Shown here: positions 1 to 10,414 of the stretch, piece after piece
Numbering within the stretch: the first letter of the stretch is position 1
Layout: every line of letters starts with the position of its first letter
Source: Chondrus crispus
Lineage: Eukaryota; Rhodophyta; Florideophyceae; Gigartinales; Gigartinaceae
Direction: 5' to 3'
DNA length: 64,000 bases
Assembly: GCF_000350225.1 (NCBI RefSeq)
Contig: NW_005179097.1
Span: forward strand, 98,078-162,077
Notes under the pieces: generated by a model
Databases searched by the model: none
What the model was told of the DNA's origin: nothing
The model's input: the letters and a program-made list of their open reading frames with translations, nothing else
Translations under genes and position numbers: made by a program

Positions 1-15
1 TTCTGCCAAACCGTC

Positions 16-1446
16 TTGCCACGACAGTCAGAGTCGCGGGACTCCGCGTTCTTCGAGGACCACCAAGGGGTGCTCAAACGGAGACACCCCTTCGACCCTG
101 ATATCGTTCAGGTGGTGGTACCTCGGACGCTCCGCGCCAGGCTCCTTCGCCTGTGCCACAACCCGGACATTGCGGGGCACCCGGGCCAGAACCGTATGTA
201 CTACGCACTTCGACGCGAGTACTACTGGCCCCACCTGGCTGCAAACGTCGCAGCCACGGTGCGAGGGTGTCGAACCTGCGCGATGAACCAGGTCAAGCTG
301 AGGAAACATCTCAACCGATTGAGATTGTTTCCAGCTACGAGGCCCCTCGAGAGCCTCGCGATCGACATCTTGGGGCCGCTCCTCAAGACGAAGACAGGAA
401 AACGGTTCCTGCTCGTGACTACGGACCGCTTCAGTAAGCTGACGCAAGTCGTGGCGCTCCGCACGATAACCGCATACACCGTTGCAGTTGCGTTCTGCGA
501 GTCGTGGGTGTTTAAATACGGCGTCCCGCGCACGTTGCTGTCGGATAACGGACCGCAGTTCAACGCCAAGTTCTTCCACAGCACGTGCCGTGTTCTGGGG
601 ATAACTAATATGTACACATCGGCATACCATCCCCAGACGAACGGGCAAGTTGAGCCATACAACCGAACGGACGCTGCGATGTTACGCAACTACGTAGGCG
701 AGCATCAAGATGACTGGGACGTGTACGTGGGGCCGCTTACGTACGCGCATAACTCCCACGTACACCGCACCACCGGCACGACGCCGTTCGAGCTCGTGCT
801 CAGCAGACCACCGCCGGATTTTTCGCTTTGACGACCCGACGGTGACGCCCCCCTGCCGACAGAGGGGACCAACGCACCGAGTTCCTCAAGACCCTGGATT
901 ACACAATCCAGAAGGCCTACGGGAGCCTGCGTCGGACGCAGTCTCGCTACAAGCGCGACTTCTATAAGCGCATACGACGGCTCAACTGGCGACTCCGTCC
1001 GGGAGAGTACGTATACTTCAACCCCATCGACGGGGGGAAGACTTCGAACAAGCTCGCGTCCCCGGCGGTTGGACCCTACCGTGTCCTCGCAAACGACCGC
1101 CGAACCATCACAATCGATCGTGATGGGGTCACCGAGCGAGTCTCGGCCGACCGCTGCGTGTACGCGCCACAGCCGACGGACGCACCACGGGGGAGCACAA
1201 AAACCCCAGCTAACCTTGCCGACAAGGTCAGAGAGGGAACATAGTACGCTGTCGAGCGACTACTGAAGCACCGAGATATGAAAGACGGAACTATCGAGTT
1301 CCTCATCAAGTGGGCGGATTACGACACGCCCACCTGGACTGCACGGACTCACGTCCTGGAGGAGTTGGTGTCTCGTTACGCCCAACGCCTCCGGAGACGC
1401 ACCGGCATGGACCTCAACTCAAACGTGAACGCGGACGTTCACGCTT
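16..1446 (+). CDS. Gypsy integrase with chromodomain-like C-terminus (element A)
   Basis: The frame at 16-831 encodes an LTR-retroelement integrase. It shows the zinc-binding HHCC module (H48, H55, C85, C88) and the catalytic DDE core: D117 in LAIDILGPL, D177 in LLSDNGPQF and E213 after the PQTNGQ motif. Further downstream, about 1260-1446, a short segment with IEFLIKWADYDTPTW resembles the C-terminal chromodomain of chromoviruses, which is known in that lineage to guide insertion to chromatin. No gag, protease or reverse transcriptase belonging to this copy is visible, as they would lie before base 1. The family call is firm. Confidence 0.88.
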
Positions 1447-1449
1447 GAG

Positions 1450-3600
1450 GAGCCCCCCCCCGACCGCTCCGTTAGGATCAAGGTAACCTACCGCGGTTGG
1501 ACAAAATTCCGATAAATGGGGAAGGTACACCTGTCTTTCGATCCCCCTGACGGGCAGGGACTCACACGACCTCAGGAACAACATCGGACGGAGATCCTCG
1601 AAAGGAACACGCAACCGCGAAGATGTCGCGTGACAGCAAGCAGTACGGGCTGCCTTATGACAATAGCCGCGAGAACGTCAAATAACGTAGAAGGACACCG
1701 GTCCCTCGATACCGATGATGGGGACGGCTAACTGCAAGGGGGCCCGAACCTCCGCGTCACCACCGGAGCGCAGCAGCGAACTGCACGAGCATCCGGGCCG
1801 CCGATCGACAGTGCCTGGTTACGGAGTAGAGCGCGAGAAATTGCGCCTCTTAGGGGACGCGAACGCGCCAGGAAGGCCCTCCTCGAACGGGTGGCGGCAG
1901 GGTCAAGTCGCGCCGGGTGGGGCGCGGGAAAGAGCGGATCGCACAAAACATTGCGCGGGGAGCAAGGAATAGCGGGCGCATGCTTGGAGTACGGCCAGAG
2001 GGAAGACGGAGACGAAACGACCCAGTCACGAGGGTAATATGCGCATCGAAGACGCGCCCCCTCTCCACTGTCAGCCCGCAGTCTACTGACAGCGTACTAC
2101 TCCCCCAGTACCGCCCTTTGGACAAACCGCCACCACCAGCCCCGAAGGGTTAAAAAGTAGTAGAAATTATTGAGGGGCAGTAATTACACCGGAACGCAAT
2201 CCAGCACGTGCGGACAGGCGTCGCACGCGTTACACGCAATCGGCGAAAGGAAAACGAGGCGTGCGTTTGGCCGACACCTGGCGATAATCGCCTGAGGGAC
2301 GAGCTGGTACCGAACCACGAGGACCCGCGCGGGTCCTCCCGCTGTTCGGGATGACCATTCCGCACACAAAAGGAAAGAGGGGCCGAGCAGTCAGCGTGCG
2401 GCGCGGTGACCCCAGCCCCAAAGACAAGACAGCTACCGCATCGAGCGGCGACGCCATCGCGGCGACCAAGCCGTACAGTAGGGCGAGAACACCGTCTGCA
2501 GCGACGAACGCTAAGCGCGACGCTTCACGCCACACGGCTCGCCCCTTTCCCCATCATTGACCGCCCTTGCGGGGAGGCGGCGGAACCGCCGCCGGCCCTG
2601 GACAAGTCATCCGACCCCCTGCCTCGGGTAGAAGGGAGTCGAGGCAGTGGCCAAGGAGGCGGCGCTCCAGACCAACGCTCGCCCTCGCCGTCGATGGCGG
2701 GGGGGAGACGACACGGATTTCATTACTATGAAAGACCTAGCAGACTGCCTTACCCGAGGTAAGGACCAGAGAAGCACTGCGCTAGCCGGAGGGGACCGGT
2801 GTCCCACAGCACGCCGAAAGCGACAACCGCGCCGCTCAGGCTCGTCGAGGCGGTATAGCGGGTCGTAGTCCGTCGCGCGAACGAGGACCCCGCCAGTGCG
2901 CACGCTCTGAGAGATGTCTCTTAGGTTGGAGGAGGGACTTCCTCGAGACGGGAGGGAGCACGGCACCTTTGTGTGAGCCTCCGCGGATGGCTCGGGCCAC
3001 GCTGAGAATATGGATGCGCCGCACGAGGACGAATAGCAGACGTAGCACGGCAAGGGAGGGGGGGCTAATAGGACACACCCCCGGCAACCCCCGAGCGGGA
3101 AGACGACCGCAAGAAAACCGCGCGGGCGCCTCCTCGCCTTCGGTGGCGAGGAGCTGCATGACGACAGTACCGCAAACAAGCGGTACCGACCGCCACAGCC
3201 ATGGTCGTGCTAACGCCTCTCGGGCTGGGACCGAGGCTCCACAGTGAGATGCGGAGGGGTCTCCCCCTATACGGAAGCGCGAACCGCGCCGGCGCCCAGA
3301 CGGGGCGCGACGGCGGGGGACGAGAGAAAAAGGGAGCTCGCTCCACACATCCCCCGTACCGAAGAGTAGCCGATACAGATGCTGACGAGACGGCGGGGAA
3401 AACGCTGTTCCCCCTATTCGCTCCTTCACTCGGGGAAGGCACCGAAGGGGCGCATCGTAACGGAAGGAGAAGAGAATGGAAGTCGCCCGCTCGCGCGACG
3501 ATAGAGGGACTCGATACGCAACGAAGCACCCTGCCGGCAAGAGAAGAGAGCGGGCGAAGAAAGCCTTTACGACACAGAAGAGAAGGGGTGGCGCTAGACG
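1450..3600. other. Long 3' region of Gypsy element A
   Basis: About 2.1 kb between the chromodomain and the antisense frame. Several overlapping open frames occur on both strands, but they look like products of high GC content: low-complexity Arg/Ser/Pro-rich translations and no recognisable domain. I see no host gene here. It is best read as untranslated or decayed sequence inside the element. Confidence 0.5.
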
Positions 3601-3613
3601 CTGCTCAAGGCGG

Positions 3614-5887
3614 TTAGGGAACGTCCTCCCGGTGTTGCCTCGCCGAGGCGGGAGCCATGGACCCCGGCGGACAGTAACCAGGATATCGACGAATGGCGGT
3701 ATCGAGGTCTGCCAAAGTCGGCATGGCTGCCCCGGATGACGCACCGGCGGCACTCGGGTCGGCCCCGGCGCCGTCTGAGCCGTATGGGTCGCGGATGACA
3801 CCCCCCGAGGAGGCATAAGGATCGCGCAGTACCGGCGCGCTCGCGTTGGTCCCGCGCACCCCCGCCGGAGGGGCAGCTCGCAGCTGGTCGCGCTCTTGGC
3901 GGTACCGGTCGCGATCGGCCGCCGCGCGCTCGTAGGCGCTGGCCTGTACCCGAGCCTCCTCCCGCAAGGAGTGGGCCTCGCACTGTGACTGCTACCACGC
4001 CAAGGAGAGCGCGCCACGTTCCCCGGTGATAGGACGCGTCTCCGCGCTTCGGACAAGGAACCACTTCACCAGTGTGGAGAGGAGAGCCCCCACGGTCCAC
4101 AACCGCTCGCCGGACGCACTCAGCACCCCGGCGAGCGCGGGAATACCCTCGATGTCCCTCCTCGAGAGGCCGAGGTCTCGAACCGCCACCCCCAGGGAAC
4201 CGGGAACCCCCGGAGGATGAAGAGGCGGCATCGGAGCCGTCGTTTGGGTCCCCGTCGCGACGTGGGACCCGGCACGAGTGCCGAGAGGAACGGGAGGCGA
4301 GAAACAAGGAGGTTGAAGACTCGAGAGGACCGGAGCTGCAGTTACAGCGTCTAAATCGCGGTATCGCTTGCGTCGAGTTCGCCGCGATTCAGACCCCACT
4401 CCGCCGCGCTTGCCCGGCAGCTCGACCGAAGTCGAGCCGGCCGTTGGGCGCGCGACGAAGGAGTCGGAGGTCAAGTCGTAAGAGAGATATGCGCTCTGTC
4501 CTCCGGTCGTGTAGTCGGTCCAGTACCGGTGGTTGCGCTCGCTCACTTCCGCTGCTCTCGTCATGAGGACGACCACGGCGCGGAATGACCAACGTACGTG
4601 AACGGACACGCGCTCGAGAGGGTGTATAGGACCGTCCGGAAGGCCCGGCGTCCCTCGCTCATGAAACGCAATCGTATCGGGCGACTGGAGAAACACGCGT
4701 CCGTGCGCACCAACCTCGGCCATAAAGGCACTGCACAGAGACAAGGCCCACTCCCGCTCGAAATTATAGACCAACCGGGAGTGGGAAGAGTGCTGTGGAT
4801 CGAGACCCGCAAAACCAAAGTGCTTGAGGGCCGGCGGGAGGAGGGGATAGACCCTTAGCGACGGAAAAGACGCCCGGACCGAGAAGGGCAACGCGGGGAA
4901 ATCCTCGATGGATAAGCCGCGTTCGAAAGCCGCCGAGGAGTAGACGCGCCCGTCCTCCTCGGCGGAGTGACGGTAGACGGACCAGTCGTACTGCGCGATC
5001 TCGATGGCATACAAGCGCATTGATGAGCAGGCTGATTTTTGCAGCGCGACCCGGGGCTTCGTGTACCCGTAGGGGCGCGGAGTCACGTACAGACAGGGGA
5101 TCTCGGGAAGAATGAAACGATGAGCGTCGACTGCGCTCCGACTATACAGGAAAAACACCATCTTGTCAATGTAGAGTACCTCGTCGACACTGTCGGCGAA
5201 TGTGCGATCCCCGGGGATCTCCTCGGGGATCTGATACACAATGCCGTTGCCGCCCGACACCAACCGCCCAAGGGCGACCGAGGCCGCCTCCAAAAGGCCT
5301 ACGTCGTGTATCTGCCGGATACGCCGCAAATCAGGGGGAAGCTGAGGGCGTGTGAGTAATTCACCGAGGGTGATACCGGTACGGCTGTGACGAAGCCAGC
5401 CGTACTCTAGCTGCTCGAGAGGGAGAAGAGCAGAGCGCTCTAGAGGTGAGCCGAACCATCTGGTGGTTGACGACACGAGGCCCGCCTCGCGTGATCCGTC
5501 GACTCCGACCCCCTCGCCGACCGTATCGGGGCCGCGGTCGCCAACCGGTGCGACGCGCGAACCCGGGGATTCCGGGAACGAGATGCCCGCACTGCGAGGA
5601 CGGAGGGCCTCAGAGAGGCCAGCGGGAGGAGTGACCGGCTCCGCGACGCCGGGGTCCGACTCTGGCCGACGCGGCTCGTCGGCCTCCGACGCTGGCAACG
5701 GCGCCGCCCCTGCCGGCGCGAACACCAAGGGCGTACGAGCGGGCCGCGACTTCTGGACCGCGATGACAGGCGCCCCCGTAGGAGCCACGGGACCCACGGA
5801 GGGGGGAGTAGAGACACCTGCGGCATTGGCCGCCGCGGTGGACGGACCGGTAGCGTCCCCCGACGAGGCGGGGAGCGGAGGTGTCAT
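3614..5887 (-). CDS. Large antisense reading frame inside Gypsy element A
   Basis: On the strand opposite to the integrase there is a long reading block, the main part (3992-5887) giving about 631 residues. The N-terminal 150 residues are Pro/Ala/Ser/Gly-rich and look disordered. The middle (about 155-480) has normal globular composition with many Tyr, Phe, Trp and Leu. Past the main frame, toward 3614, lies a short Ala/Arg/Glu-rich stretch that could form a coiled coil. I recognise no domain. It sits between integrase and 3' LTR, where antisense or extra genes are known in some plant Gypsy elements (for example Grande- and RIRE2-like families). Its 5' end faces the 3' LTR, which could supply antisense transcription; that is inference. 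It could also be a captured host segment. Confidence 0.45.
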
Positions 5888-6060
5888 AACACGAGGAGCA
5901 GCCGGCGCGCGTGACGAGCAAGCGGGCGTGCGCGGGCGGAAGCAGAGGAGTCACGAAGTGGAAAGGAGGGATTGTCGGGGAGACAGCACGCGACACCCCT
6001 CGCCAAGGGGGATTGCTGCAAAGAAAGCTACCACGACACGCGACCGCGGACGGTCACCCT

Positions 6061-6074
6061 TAAGGGGGGGGCCG
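6061..6074 (+). other. Polypurine tract before the 3' LTR
   Basis: A run of AAGGGGGGGG directly before the start of the 3' LTR matches the expected polypurine tract that primes plus-strand synthesis in LTR elements. Its position supports the plus-strand orientation of element A. Confidence 0.6.
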
Positions 6075-6744
6075 CGTGGTATAATCCCCCCCTGGGGCTT
6101 TATTTTAGATTAGATCAACTCAGAATCGGATGAGTTACTGTAGGGCTCGATGCTCTACAGTACCACCACGTGTACCCTCAAATACAGGGGGCGCACGTGT
6201 ACACGTGTACGCGCGGAACCGAAGAGCGCGCACACACGTGTACTGTCAGCCCCAATGGCTGACAGTATTACAGTGTCGACCGACCGCTACAGTACGTCGC
6301 TACAGTACATCGGTACTGTACTATTATGATAGGTTATTATGTACATTAAATATGGAGCGGACCGGCGGCGGGGGAGGGCGACAAGGAAGGACTTGTCGAC
6401 GACCGACCGCCGAGGGTCGACTCCCCGCTTATTCTAACCGCGCGCCTTCGCCTTCGCGCGCGTTAGACGACACCGAGCGCGGGTAGAGGACGCGCGACGC
6501 ACGCCCACGAGCCGGATCCACCTCCGCCCGTCGGTACTGGATCGTTACCCAGTACCGCGCCGGGGCGTCGAGGCGTCGATCCGCTGGCACGTGCGCGCGT
6601 CCTCCCCGATCCCGCTCTACCACGCTACCCGGGCCCGTGCTCCGGTTCCGTAGTGGGTGTCCGTCTTCCCTTGTCTTCTCCCTCTCGAGGGTCTCCGCAA
6701 GAACTGAGTATACACCCCGCTTTGTTGGGGGTGTTTATACTACA
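6075..6744 (+). repeat. 3' LTR of Gypsy element A
   Basis: About 670 bp that aligns by eye along its full length with the reverse complement of 40950-41622. Shared landmarks are the GTGGTATAA start, a direct TACAGTA-rich section, the string TTAAATATGGAGCGGACCGG and the ending TTTATACTACA. It carries many CACGTGTAC and CAGTAC motifs. The first base differs from the T expected in a TG...CA terminus. The two copies are clearly diverged, so the family is not very young. Confidence 0.85.
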
Positions 6745-6809
6745 CCCCAAAACTCAGCGCATATAATCCCTATAAAGAGCTGCGAGCTAAAGAGGTCAAT
6801 TCCACAAGA

Positions 6810-7815
6810 ACTGAGAGGCAGTTTCAACTCCGGCATGACTCGCAAAGAGAGTCTCACCAACTTTGAGAAGGGACCCATTTTGGCTCACCATTCAAACTGT
6901 TGGTCATTTGCAACGGTATCTAGGAGGCTGGACCGTTCTAGAAAGGTAGTACATGTTTTCTGAAGCAGGGAGTCCGGTACGGTACCACAAGAAAGTCCAG
7001 GGAGACCCCGAAAACTAACGAACTCTTGTGAATGAAAACTTTTCGTGCGGTGTCAGACGGAAATTTGAGATCAGTTGGTATTTTTAAGGCTCTACAAGTC
7101 CCATTTAAATCCCGTCAGGTCCGTCAATTGTTGCACAATACTTGGCTTCTGCGGTACAAGCGCTTGCAAAGAACCCCAGAGATGCGAGAACTTCATGAAA
7201 AACTACGACTAACATGATCTATGGAGAACATGACTTGGACAAGCTCTCAGTAGGACAGAATCGTGTGGTCCGACGGGAAACGTTTAGTTTGGACGTTCTC
7301 GACGGACTAGGGTACAAATGACATAATTTAAGAAAGGAGAAGCAGTGGTTTTCGAAGCAACACAGAGGACGAGGCAGTGTCATGGTTTACAGTTTTTTCT
7401 CCGGCTCGAGAACGTCATCTCTAGTGATACTGAGTGGGGTCAGAACGGCATCAAGTATGTCCATATATTACAAAAGGATTTGCTTCCTTTTGCTGACTTT
7501 CCGCTCAATTGGGCGTTTATATAAGATGGAGCGCTTTGGGACCGGTCGTCACTGGCAAAAGCTTTGCTCAGAGCCAACTTCATAAACGTTCTTAACTGGC
7601 GTCTCTATTCTACGTACTCGAATCTTATCGAGCATCCGTGGGGGATACTGGTCGGAAAGGTTTATGCCAATCAAAGGCAATTTGAGGACAATAACTCCCT
7701 TGTGGACTGTATCATTGCAGCTTGGAACAATTTATCAACTGAAACGCTGGAATCCTTGGTCAAATCGATTCAGAAACACTGCGTAGACGTTTTACAAGCT
7801 AGGGGTAAAGGATAG
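6810..7815 (+). mobile_element. Decayed Tc1/mariner-type transposase
   Basis: Fragments in several frames follow the order of a Tc1/mariner transposase. 6810-6963 gives a helix-turn-helix start (RKESLTNFEKGPILA). 7032-7217 gives the second helix-turn-helix region (VRQLLHNTWLLRYKRL). Around 7260-7300 a stretch reads VWSDGKRLVW, near the first catalytic Asp. 7564-7815 gives the C-terminal part with IEHPWGILVGKVYANQRQF, which matches the family motif IENLWGxLxxxVY. Stop codons and frame changes break it throughout, so it is a pseudogene. I found no convincing terminal inverted repeats; the left end probably lies just after the LTR end at 6744. Confidence 0.75.
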
Positions 7816-8606
7816 ACCACTAAACGTCGATGGTTTTGTCTCTGCGAGCGCCACAATTAGCATTCTCTGAAAGTGTTTTCTCTCTTTTGCCAGGGGTTCT
7901 GCACGTTTTCTATCATAACGCAGAATGTAATAATGCTTTTGCAAAACGGACAGCGGGATTGGTGTCAGCGTCGCTTGTGCCAGCAGTGCTGCGGCCCTAT
8001 TCGAGCACAAAGAAATACTTCAAGTTGGACATTCAGAAACCCAAAATGTGTTATATATTTTGCCACTCCGTACTGGCACCGGAGATGTCTGTCGGCGACA
8101 AAGATCTCGACAAATTGTTGCTGGTTTAACTTACAGTAATAGGTACCTTATCATATATCTTACATCTTTATTTACAACAGCGCTGGGGGGCGGACGCTCG
8201 CGGTGTTGATTCTGTTAGACGTTTTGATGGAGGAGCGGGGCGGCATGGCGAGCGAGAATCGCGGCAGCAGCGGGCGCGAAGGCCGTGCGTTGAGAGGGGG
8301 ACGGCCCGTGCAAAAAGGGCGACAGCGTTGGGGCGGCGGCAGCAGCGCTCCACGCGTGGGAGATGAAGGGGGCAGGACATTGGAAGCTTTAGAAAAGCAG
8401 AAGGTGCCATCCCCATGTACACGCAGCTCCTAATTACCGACTCGCTCGCGGAAACATTTACAGACAAAGGAGTACAGTGAAAATCTCTCCACTACTTATG
8501 CGGTACCTGAAAGCTATGTCATCAGAGTTTTCACAGTGTCTGCGTAAAGATTGATCTCGTCTTCGTCCGAGGCTTCACGTTGCATTTTTTGCTTGGGAAA
8601 TGGCGG
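7816..8606. other. No gene recognised
   Basis: About 790 bp between the Tc1/mariner remnant and the Myb/SANT-like frame. Short frames such as 7830-8129 show no known domain. The part 8200-8400 is GC-rich. It may hold the 3' end of the Harbinger-like element whose genes follow on the minus strand. Confidence 0.4.
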
Positions 8607-9335
8607 TTAGGAGTGCCTTTGTGGACCGGCCCGAGCCTTGGAGGCCTCGTATTTAGCTTCATCTCTCTCCGCGGACTCAGTTTCCTCGGCTACTCGAGGG
8701 CAGTGCGGCATGAAAACAGAAGATAACGATTCCATGGCAACTATATTTATCTCTTGGGTTTCCCTTCTTCTTTTTCGCCTCAACACTGGCTCGGGACTGA
8801 CTCCATCTCCCACACTCTCTTCTCGTTGCGCATTTCGTTGCAAAGCGCGCGTCGCTAGCGGTTGCAACACCGGGTGAGCTTGTAAAAAGCAAAACGTGTA
8901 CATAATGTAGTTTTTTCGGCCGGCAAAGTAAACAAAGCCCTCGCTGTCTCCTTGACCAGATGCCTCAAATCGTGAGAGACATGTTCCATATAGTGACTTG
9001 AACTCCCCGAATTTTCGCTTAAGTACGCCGCCATTCCGTAGGCATGTTGTTCTTGCCGGATTAATTCCGGAAATAACTGCAATCGTGACTCCTCCCGCCA
9101 ATCCACGAAAGGCGGTAGTCTGGAACGTAGCATCATTGAAAAGGGGGGCGATACTGTCGTTCCAAACATCCACCGGCTCGCTGTCCAGTTGTGCTCGCGT
9201 CCTCGGCTCCATGAGCATGGACCTGGTCGTTGTCATGCGACTGTCATTTATCACATGAAGAAGACGGCAAAATTCGCTTGCTTCGAAATCAGGTTCCCTT
9301 TGCCGTGTCCCATCTTGTTCCCGATATTTCCTCAT
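8607..9335 (-). CDS. Myb/SANT-like protein, possible Harbinger accessory gene
   Basis: An uninterrupted 242-residue frame starting at an ATG. The middle part (about residues 52-150) has the pattern of Myb/SANT-like proteins linked to PIF/Harbinger transposons: VDVWNDSIAPLFNDATF, a spaced Arg/Lys helix (VLKRKFGEFKSLY) and several aromatic residues. Basic RRKRRRE around residue 190 could be a nuclear localisation signal. PIF/Harbinger elements carry two genes, a transposase and a Myb-like protein that helps it bind DNA and enter the nucleus; a Harbinger transposase lies 2.9 kb away on the same strand. The link is inferred and the family match is by eye. The start overlaps the stop of an upstream frame by four bases, so the true protein may extend upstream, perhaps by splicing. 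Confidence 0.5.
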   Translation of the reverse strand: MRKYREQDGTRQREPDFEASEFCRLLHVINDSRMTTTRSMLMEPRTRAQLDSEPVDVWNDSIAPLFNDATFQTTAFRGLAGGVTIAVISGINPARTTCLRNGGVLKRKFGEFKSLYGTCLSRFEASGQGDSEGFVYFAGRKNYIMYTFCFLQAHPVLQPLATRALQRNAQREESVGDGVSPEPVLRRKRRRETQEINIVAMESLSSVFMPHCPRVAEETESAERDEAKYEASKARAGPQRHS

Positions 9336-9860
9336 AGTGGTAAACCAAGTAAAACGTTTTCATCTTCTAAAACTGGTATGTCTCCAGGACTCCAATGAAG
9401 TACTTCCGCTCCATTAGATTCCTTCACTACCTTTACGTTTGTCGAAGGGATCTGGGAAAGGGCATGAGCAGCAGGGGAGAGAAGGTTGCTCTCGCTTTCT
9501 GTGTGGTCCGCCAATTCAAATGCTGTATTTATGCAAAACACTCTTTGAACTATCTTGAAGGCGATGGCCTTCCTTCTCGATGGGAGTCTGACATTTGAAA
9601 GTCCTGATACTTTAATTGCCCTCAGAATCTTTTTGCAGCTTGTATTGTCTATCAGCGACCATCGTATTAATTAATTGCCTCTGCTACTTGGTTCGGGATT
9701 GTCGATCGTGCCAATGATGGCGTCGGTGGCAAACATATCTCCTCCTCATCTGGAAGGATGACGGCCCCAGGAGTTGCGCTTAAAGAATTAACAATGCTGC
9801 AGTCTTCATGCGTAGCCAGACGTTCCTTTGAGTGGCAAATCTCATCCCCGCTTGGCATTT
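9336..9860 (-). CDS. Possible upstream coding segments of the Myb/SANT-like gene
   Basis: Two short minus-strand frames, 9667-9858 and 9332-9541, encode acidic, Ser/Pro-rich peptides (for example AVILPDEEEICLPP and WSPGDIPVLEDENVLL). This looks like the disordered N-terminal half of a DNA-binding protein rather than random sequence. They lie directly upstream of and in line with the Myb/SANT-like frame. I could not identify splice sites joining them. They may be exons, or parts of one decayed frame. Confidence 0.3.
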
Positions 9861-10084
9861 GAATGCCTTTTTCAAAGACTTATGGCTGGGCGCGTCGCGA
9901 CTCGCAAGAGGCTAGCTAGATGCCTTAAACGGCAGCGACGAGCGGGCGACGGGGGAAGGGAGTAGTGGGCAGAGGTGCAGGCGTCGTGGAGGACGGCTCT
10001 CGGGGGCGGAGGGTTCATCCGGTTGGGATGAGGGCGAGAGCGGAGGCGGCGACGTAGAGAGTGCTGTCCGAAGTGGTCTGGAGA

Positions 10085-10250
10085 TGGAGGTCCGGGGCAG
10101 CGACGTAGAGGCCTCGAACGATGGCGAAGAGTGCGCACGAGAGCGGGAGCGGCGTACAGAGGGAGGGCGGATGGGAGGGAGGGGGAGGGAGGGAGGGAGG
10201 GAACGGGGAGGGAACGGGGAGGGCGGTCGAAGGATGGCGGGGGGCGAGGG
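10085..10250 (+). repeat. G-rich GGGA tract, G-quadruplex candidate
   Basis: Around 10165-10230 the plus strand holds more than ten GGG runs spaced by one to four bases, mostly GGGA and GGAACGG units. This meets the usual pattern for several overlapping G-quadruplexes. The complementary strand gives Pro/Ser-rich false frames. It lies at the edge of the repeated block that starts near 10.4 kb. Confidence 0.6.
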
Positions 10251-10414
10251 AATTGTTATGCAAATCAGTGTAAATTTGTCCACGTGCAGCGCATCCAAAT
10301 CCCCAATTCTAAATGCTTCAATTCTTCACGTGTACACGTGCCATGTCGCACAAGATATGGACTTGTACCACCGCATGTCGGCGCAACTGCCAGCTCCTGG
10401 GGTCTCAAACGGCG

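Larger units (their letters stand above)
1..6744 (+). mobile_element. Gypsy-type LTR element A, 3' part
   Basis: This is the 3' portion of a Ty3/Gypsy chromovirus-like element whose 5' part lies before the window. Seen in order: integrase (16-831), a chromodomain-like tail (about 1260-1446), a long 3' region of about 4.6 kb carrying an antisense reading frame (about 3614-5887), a G-rich polypurine tract (6061-6074) and the 3' LTR (6075-6744). The LTR ends were set by comparison with the solo LTR of the same family at 40950-41622, which has a target-site duplication. The copy is a fossil; the integrase core reads cleanly and the tail looks decayed. The family's age cannot be judged here because the 5' LTR is not in view. 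Confidence 0.85.

Noticed and set aside
2836-4056. A 406-residue minus-strand frame in Gypsy element A
   Set aside because: Arg/Pro/Ser-rich with no globular composition; overlaps the better antisense frame and looks like a GC artefact.
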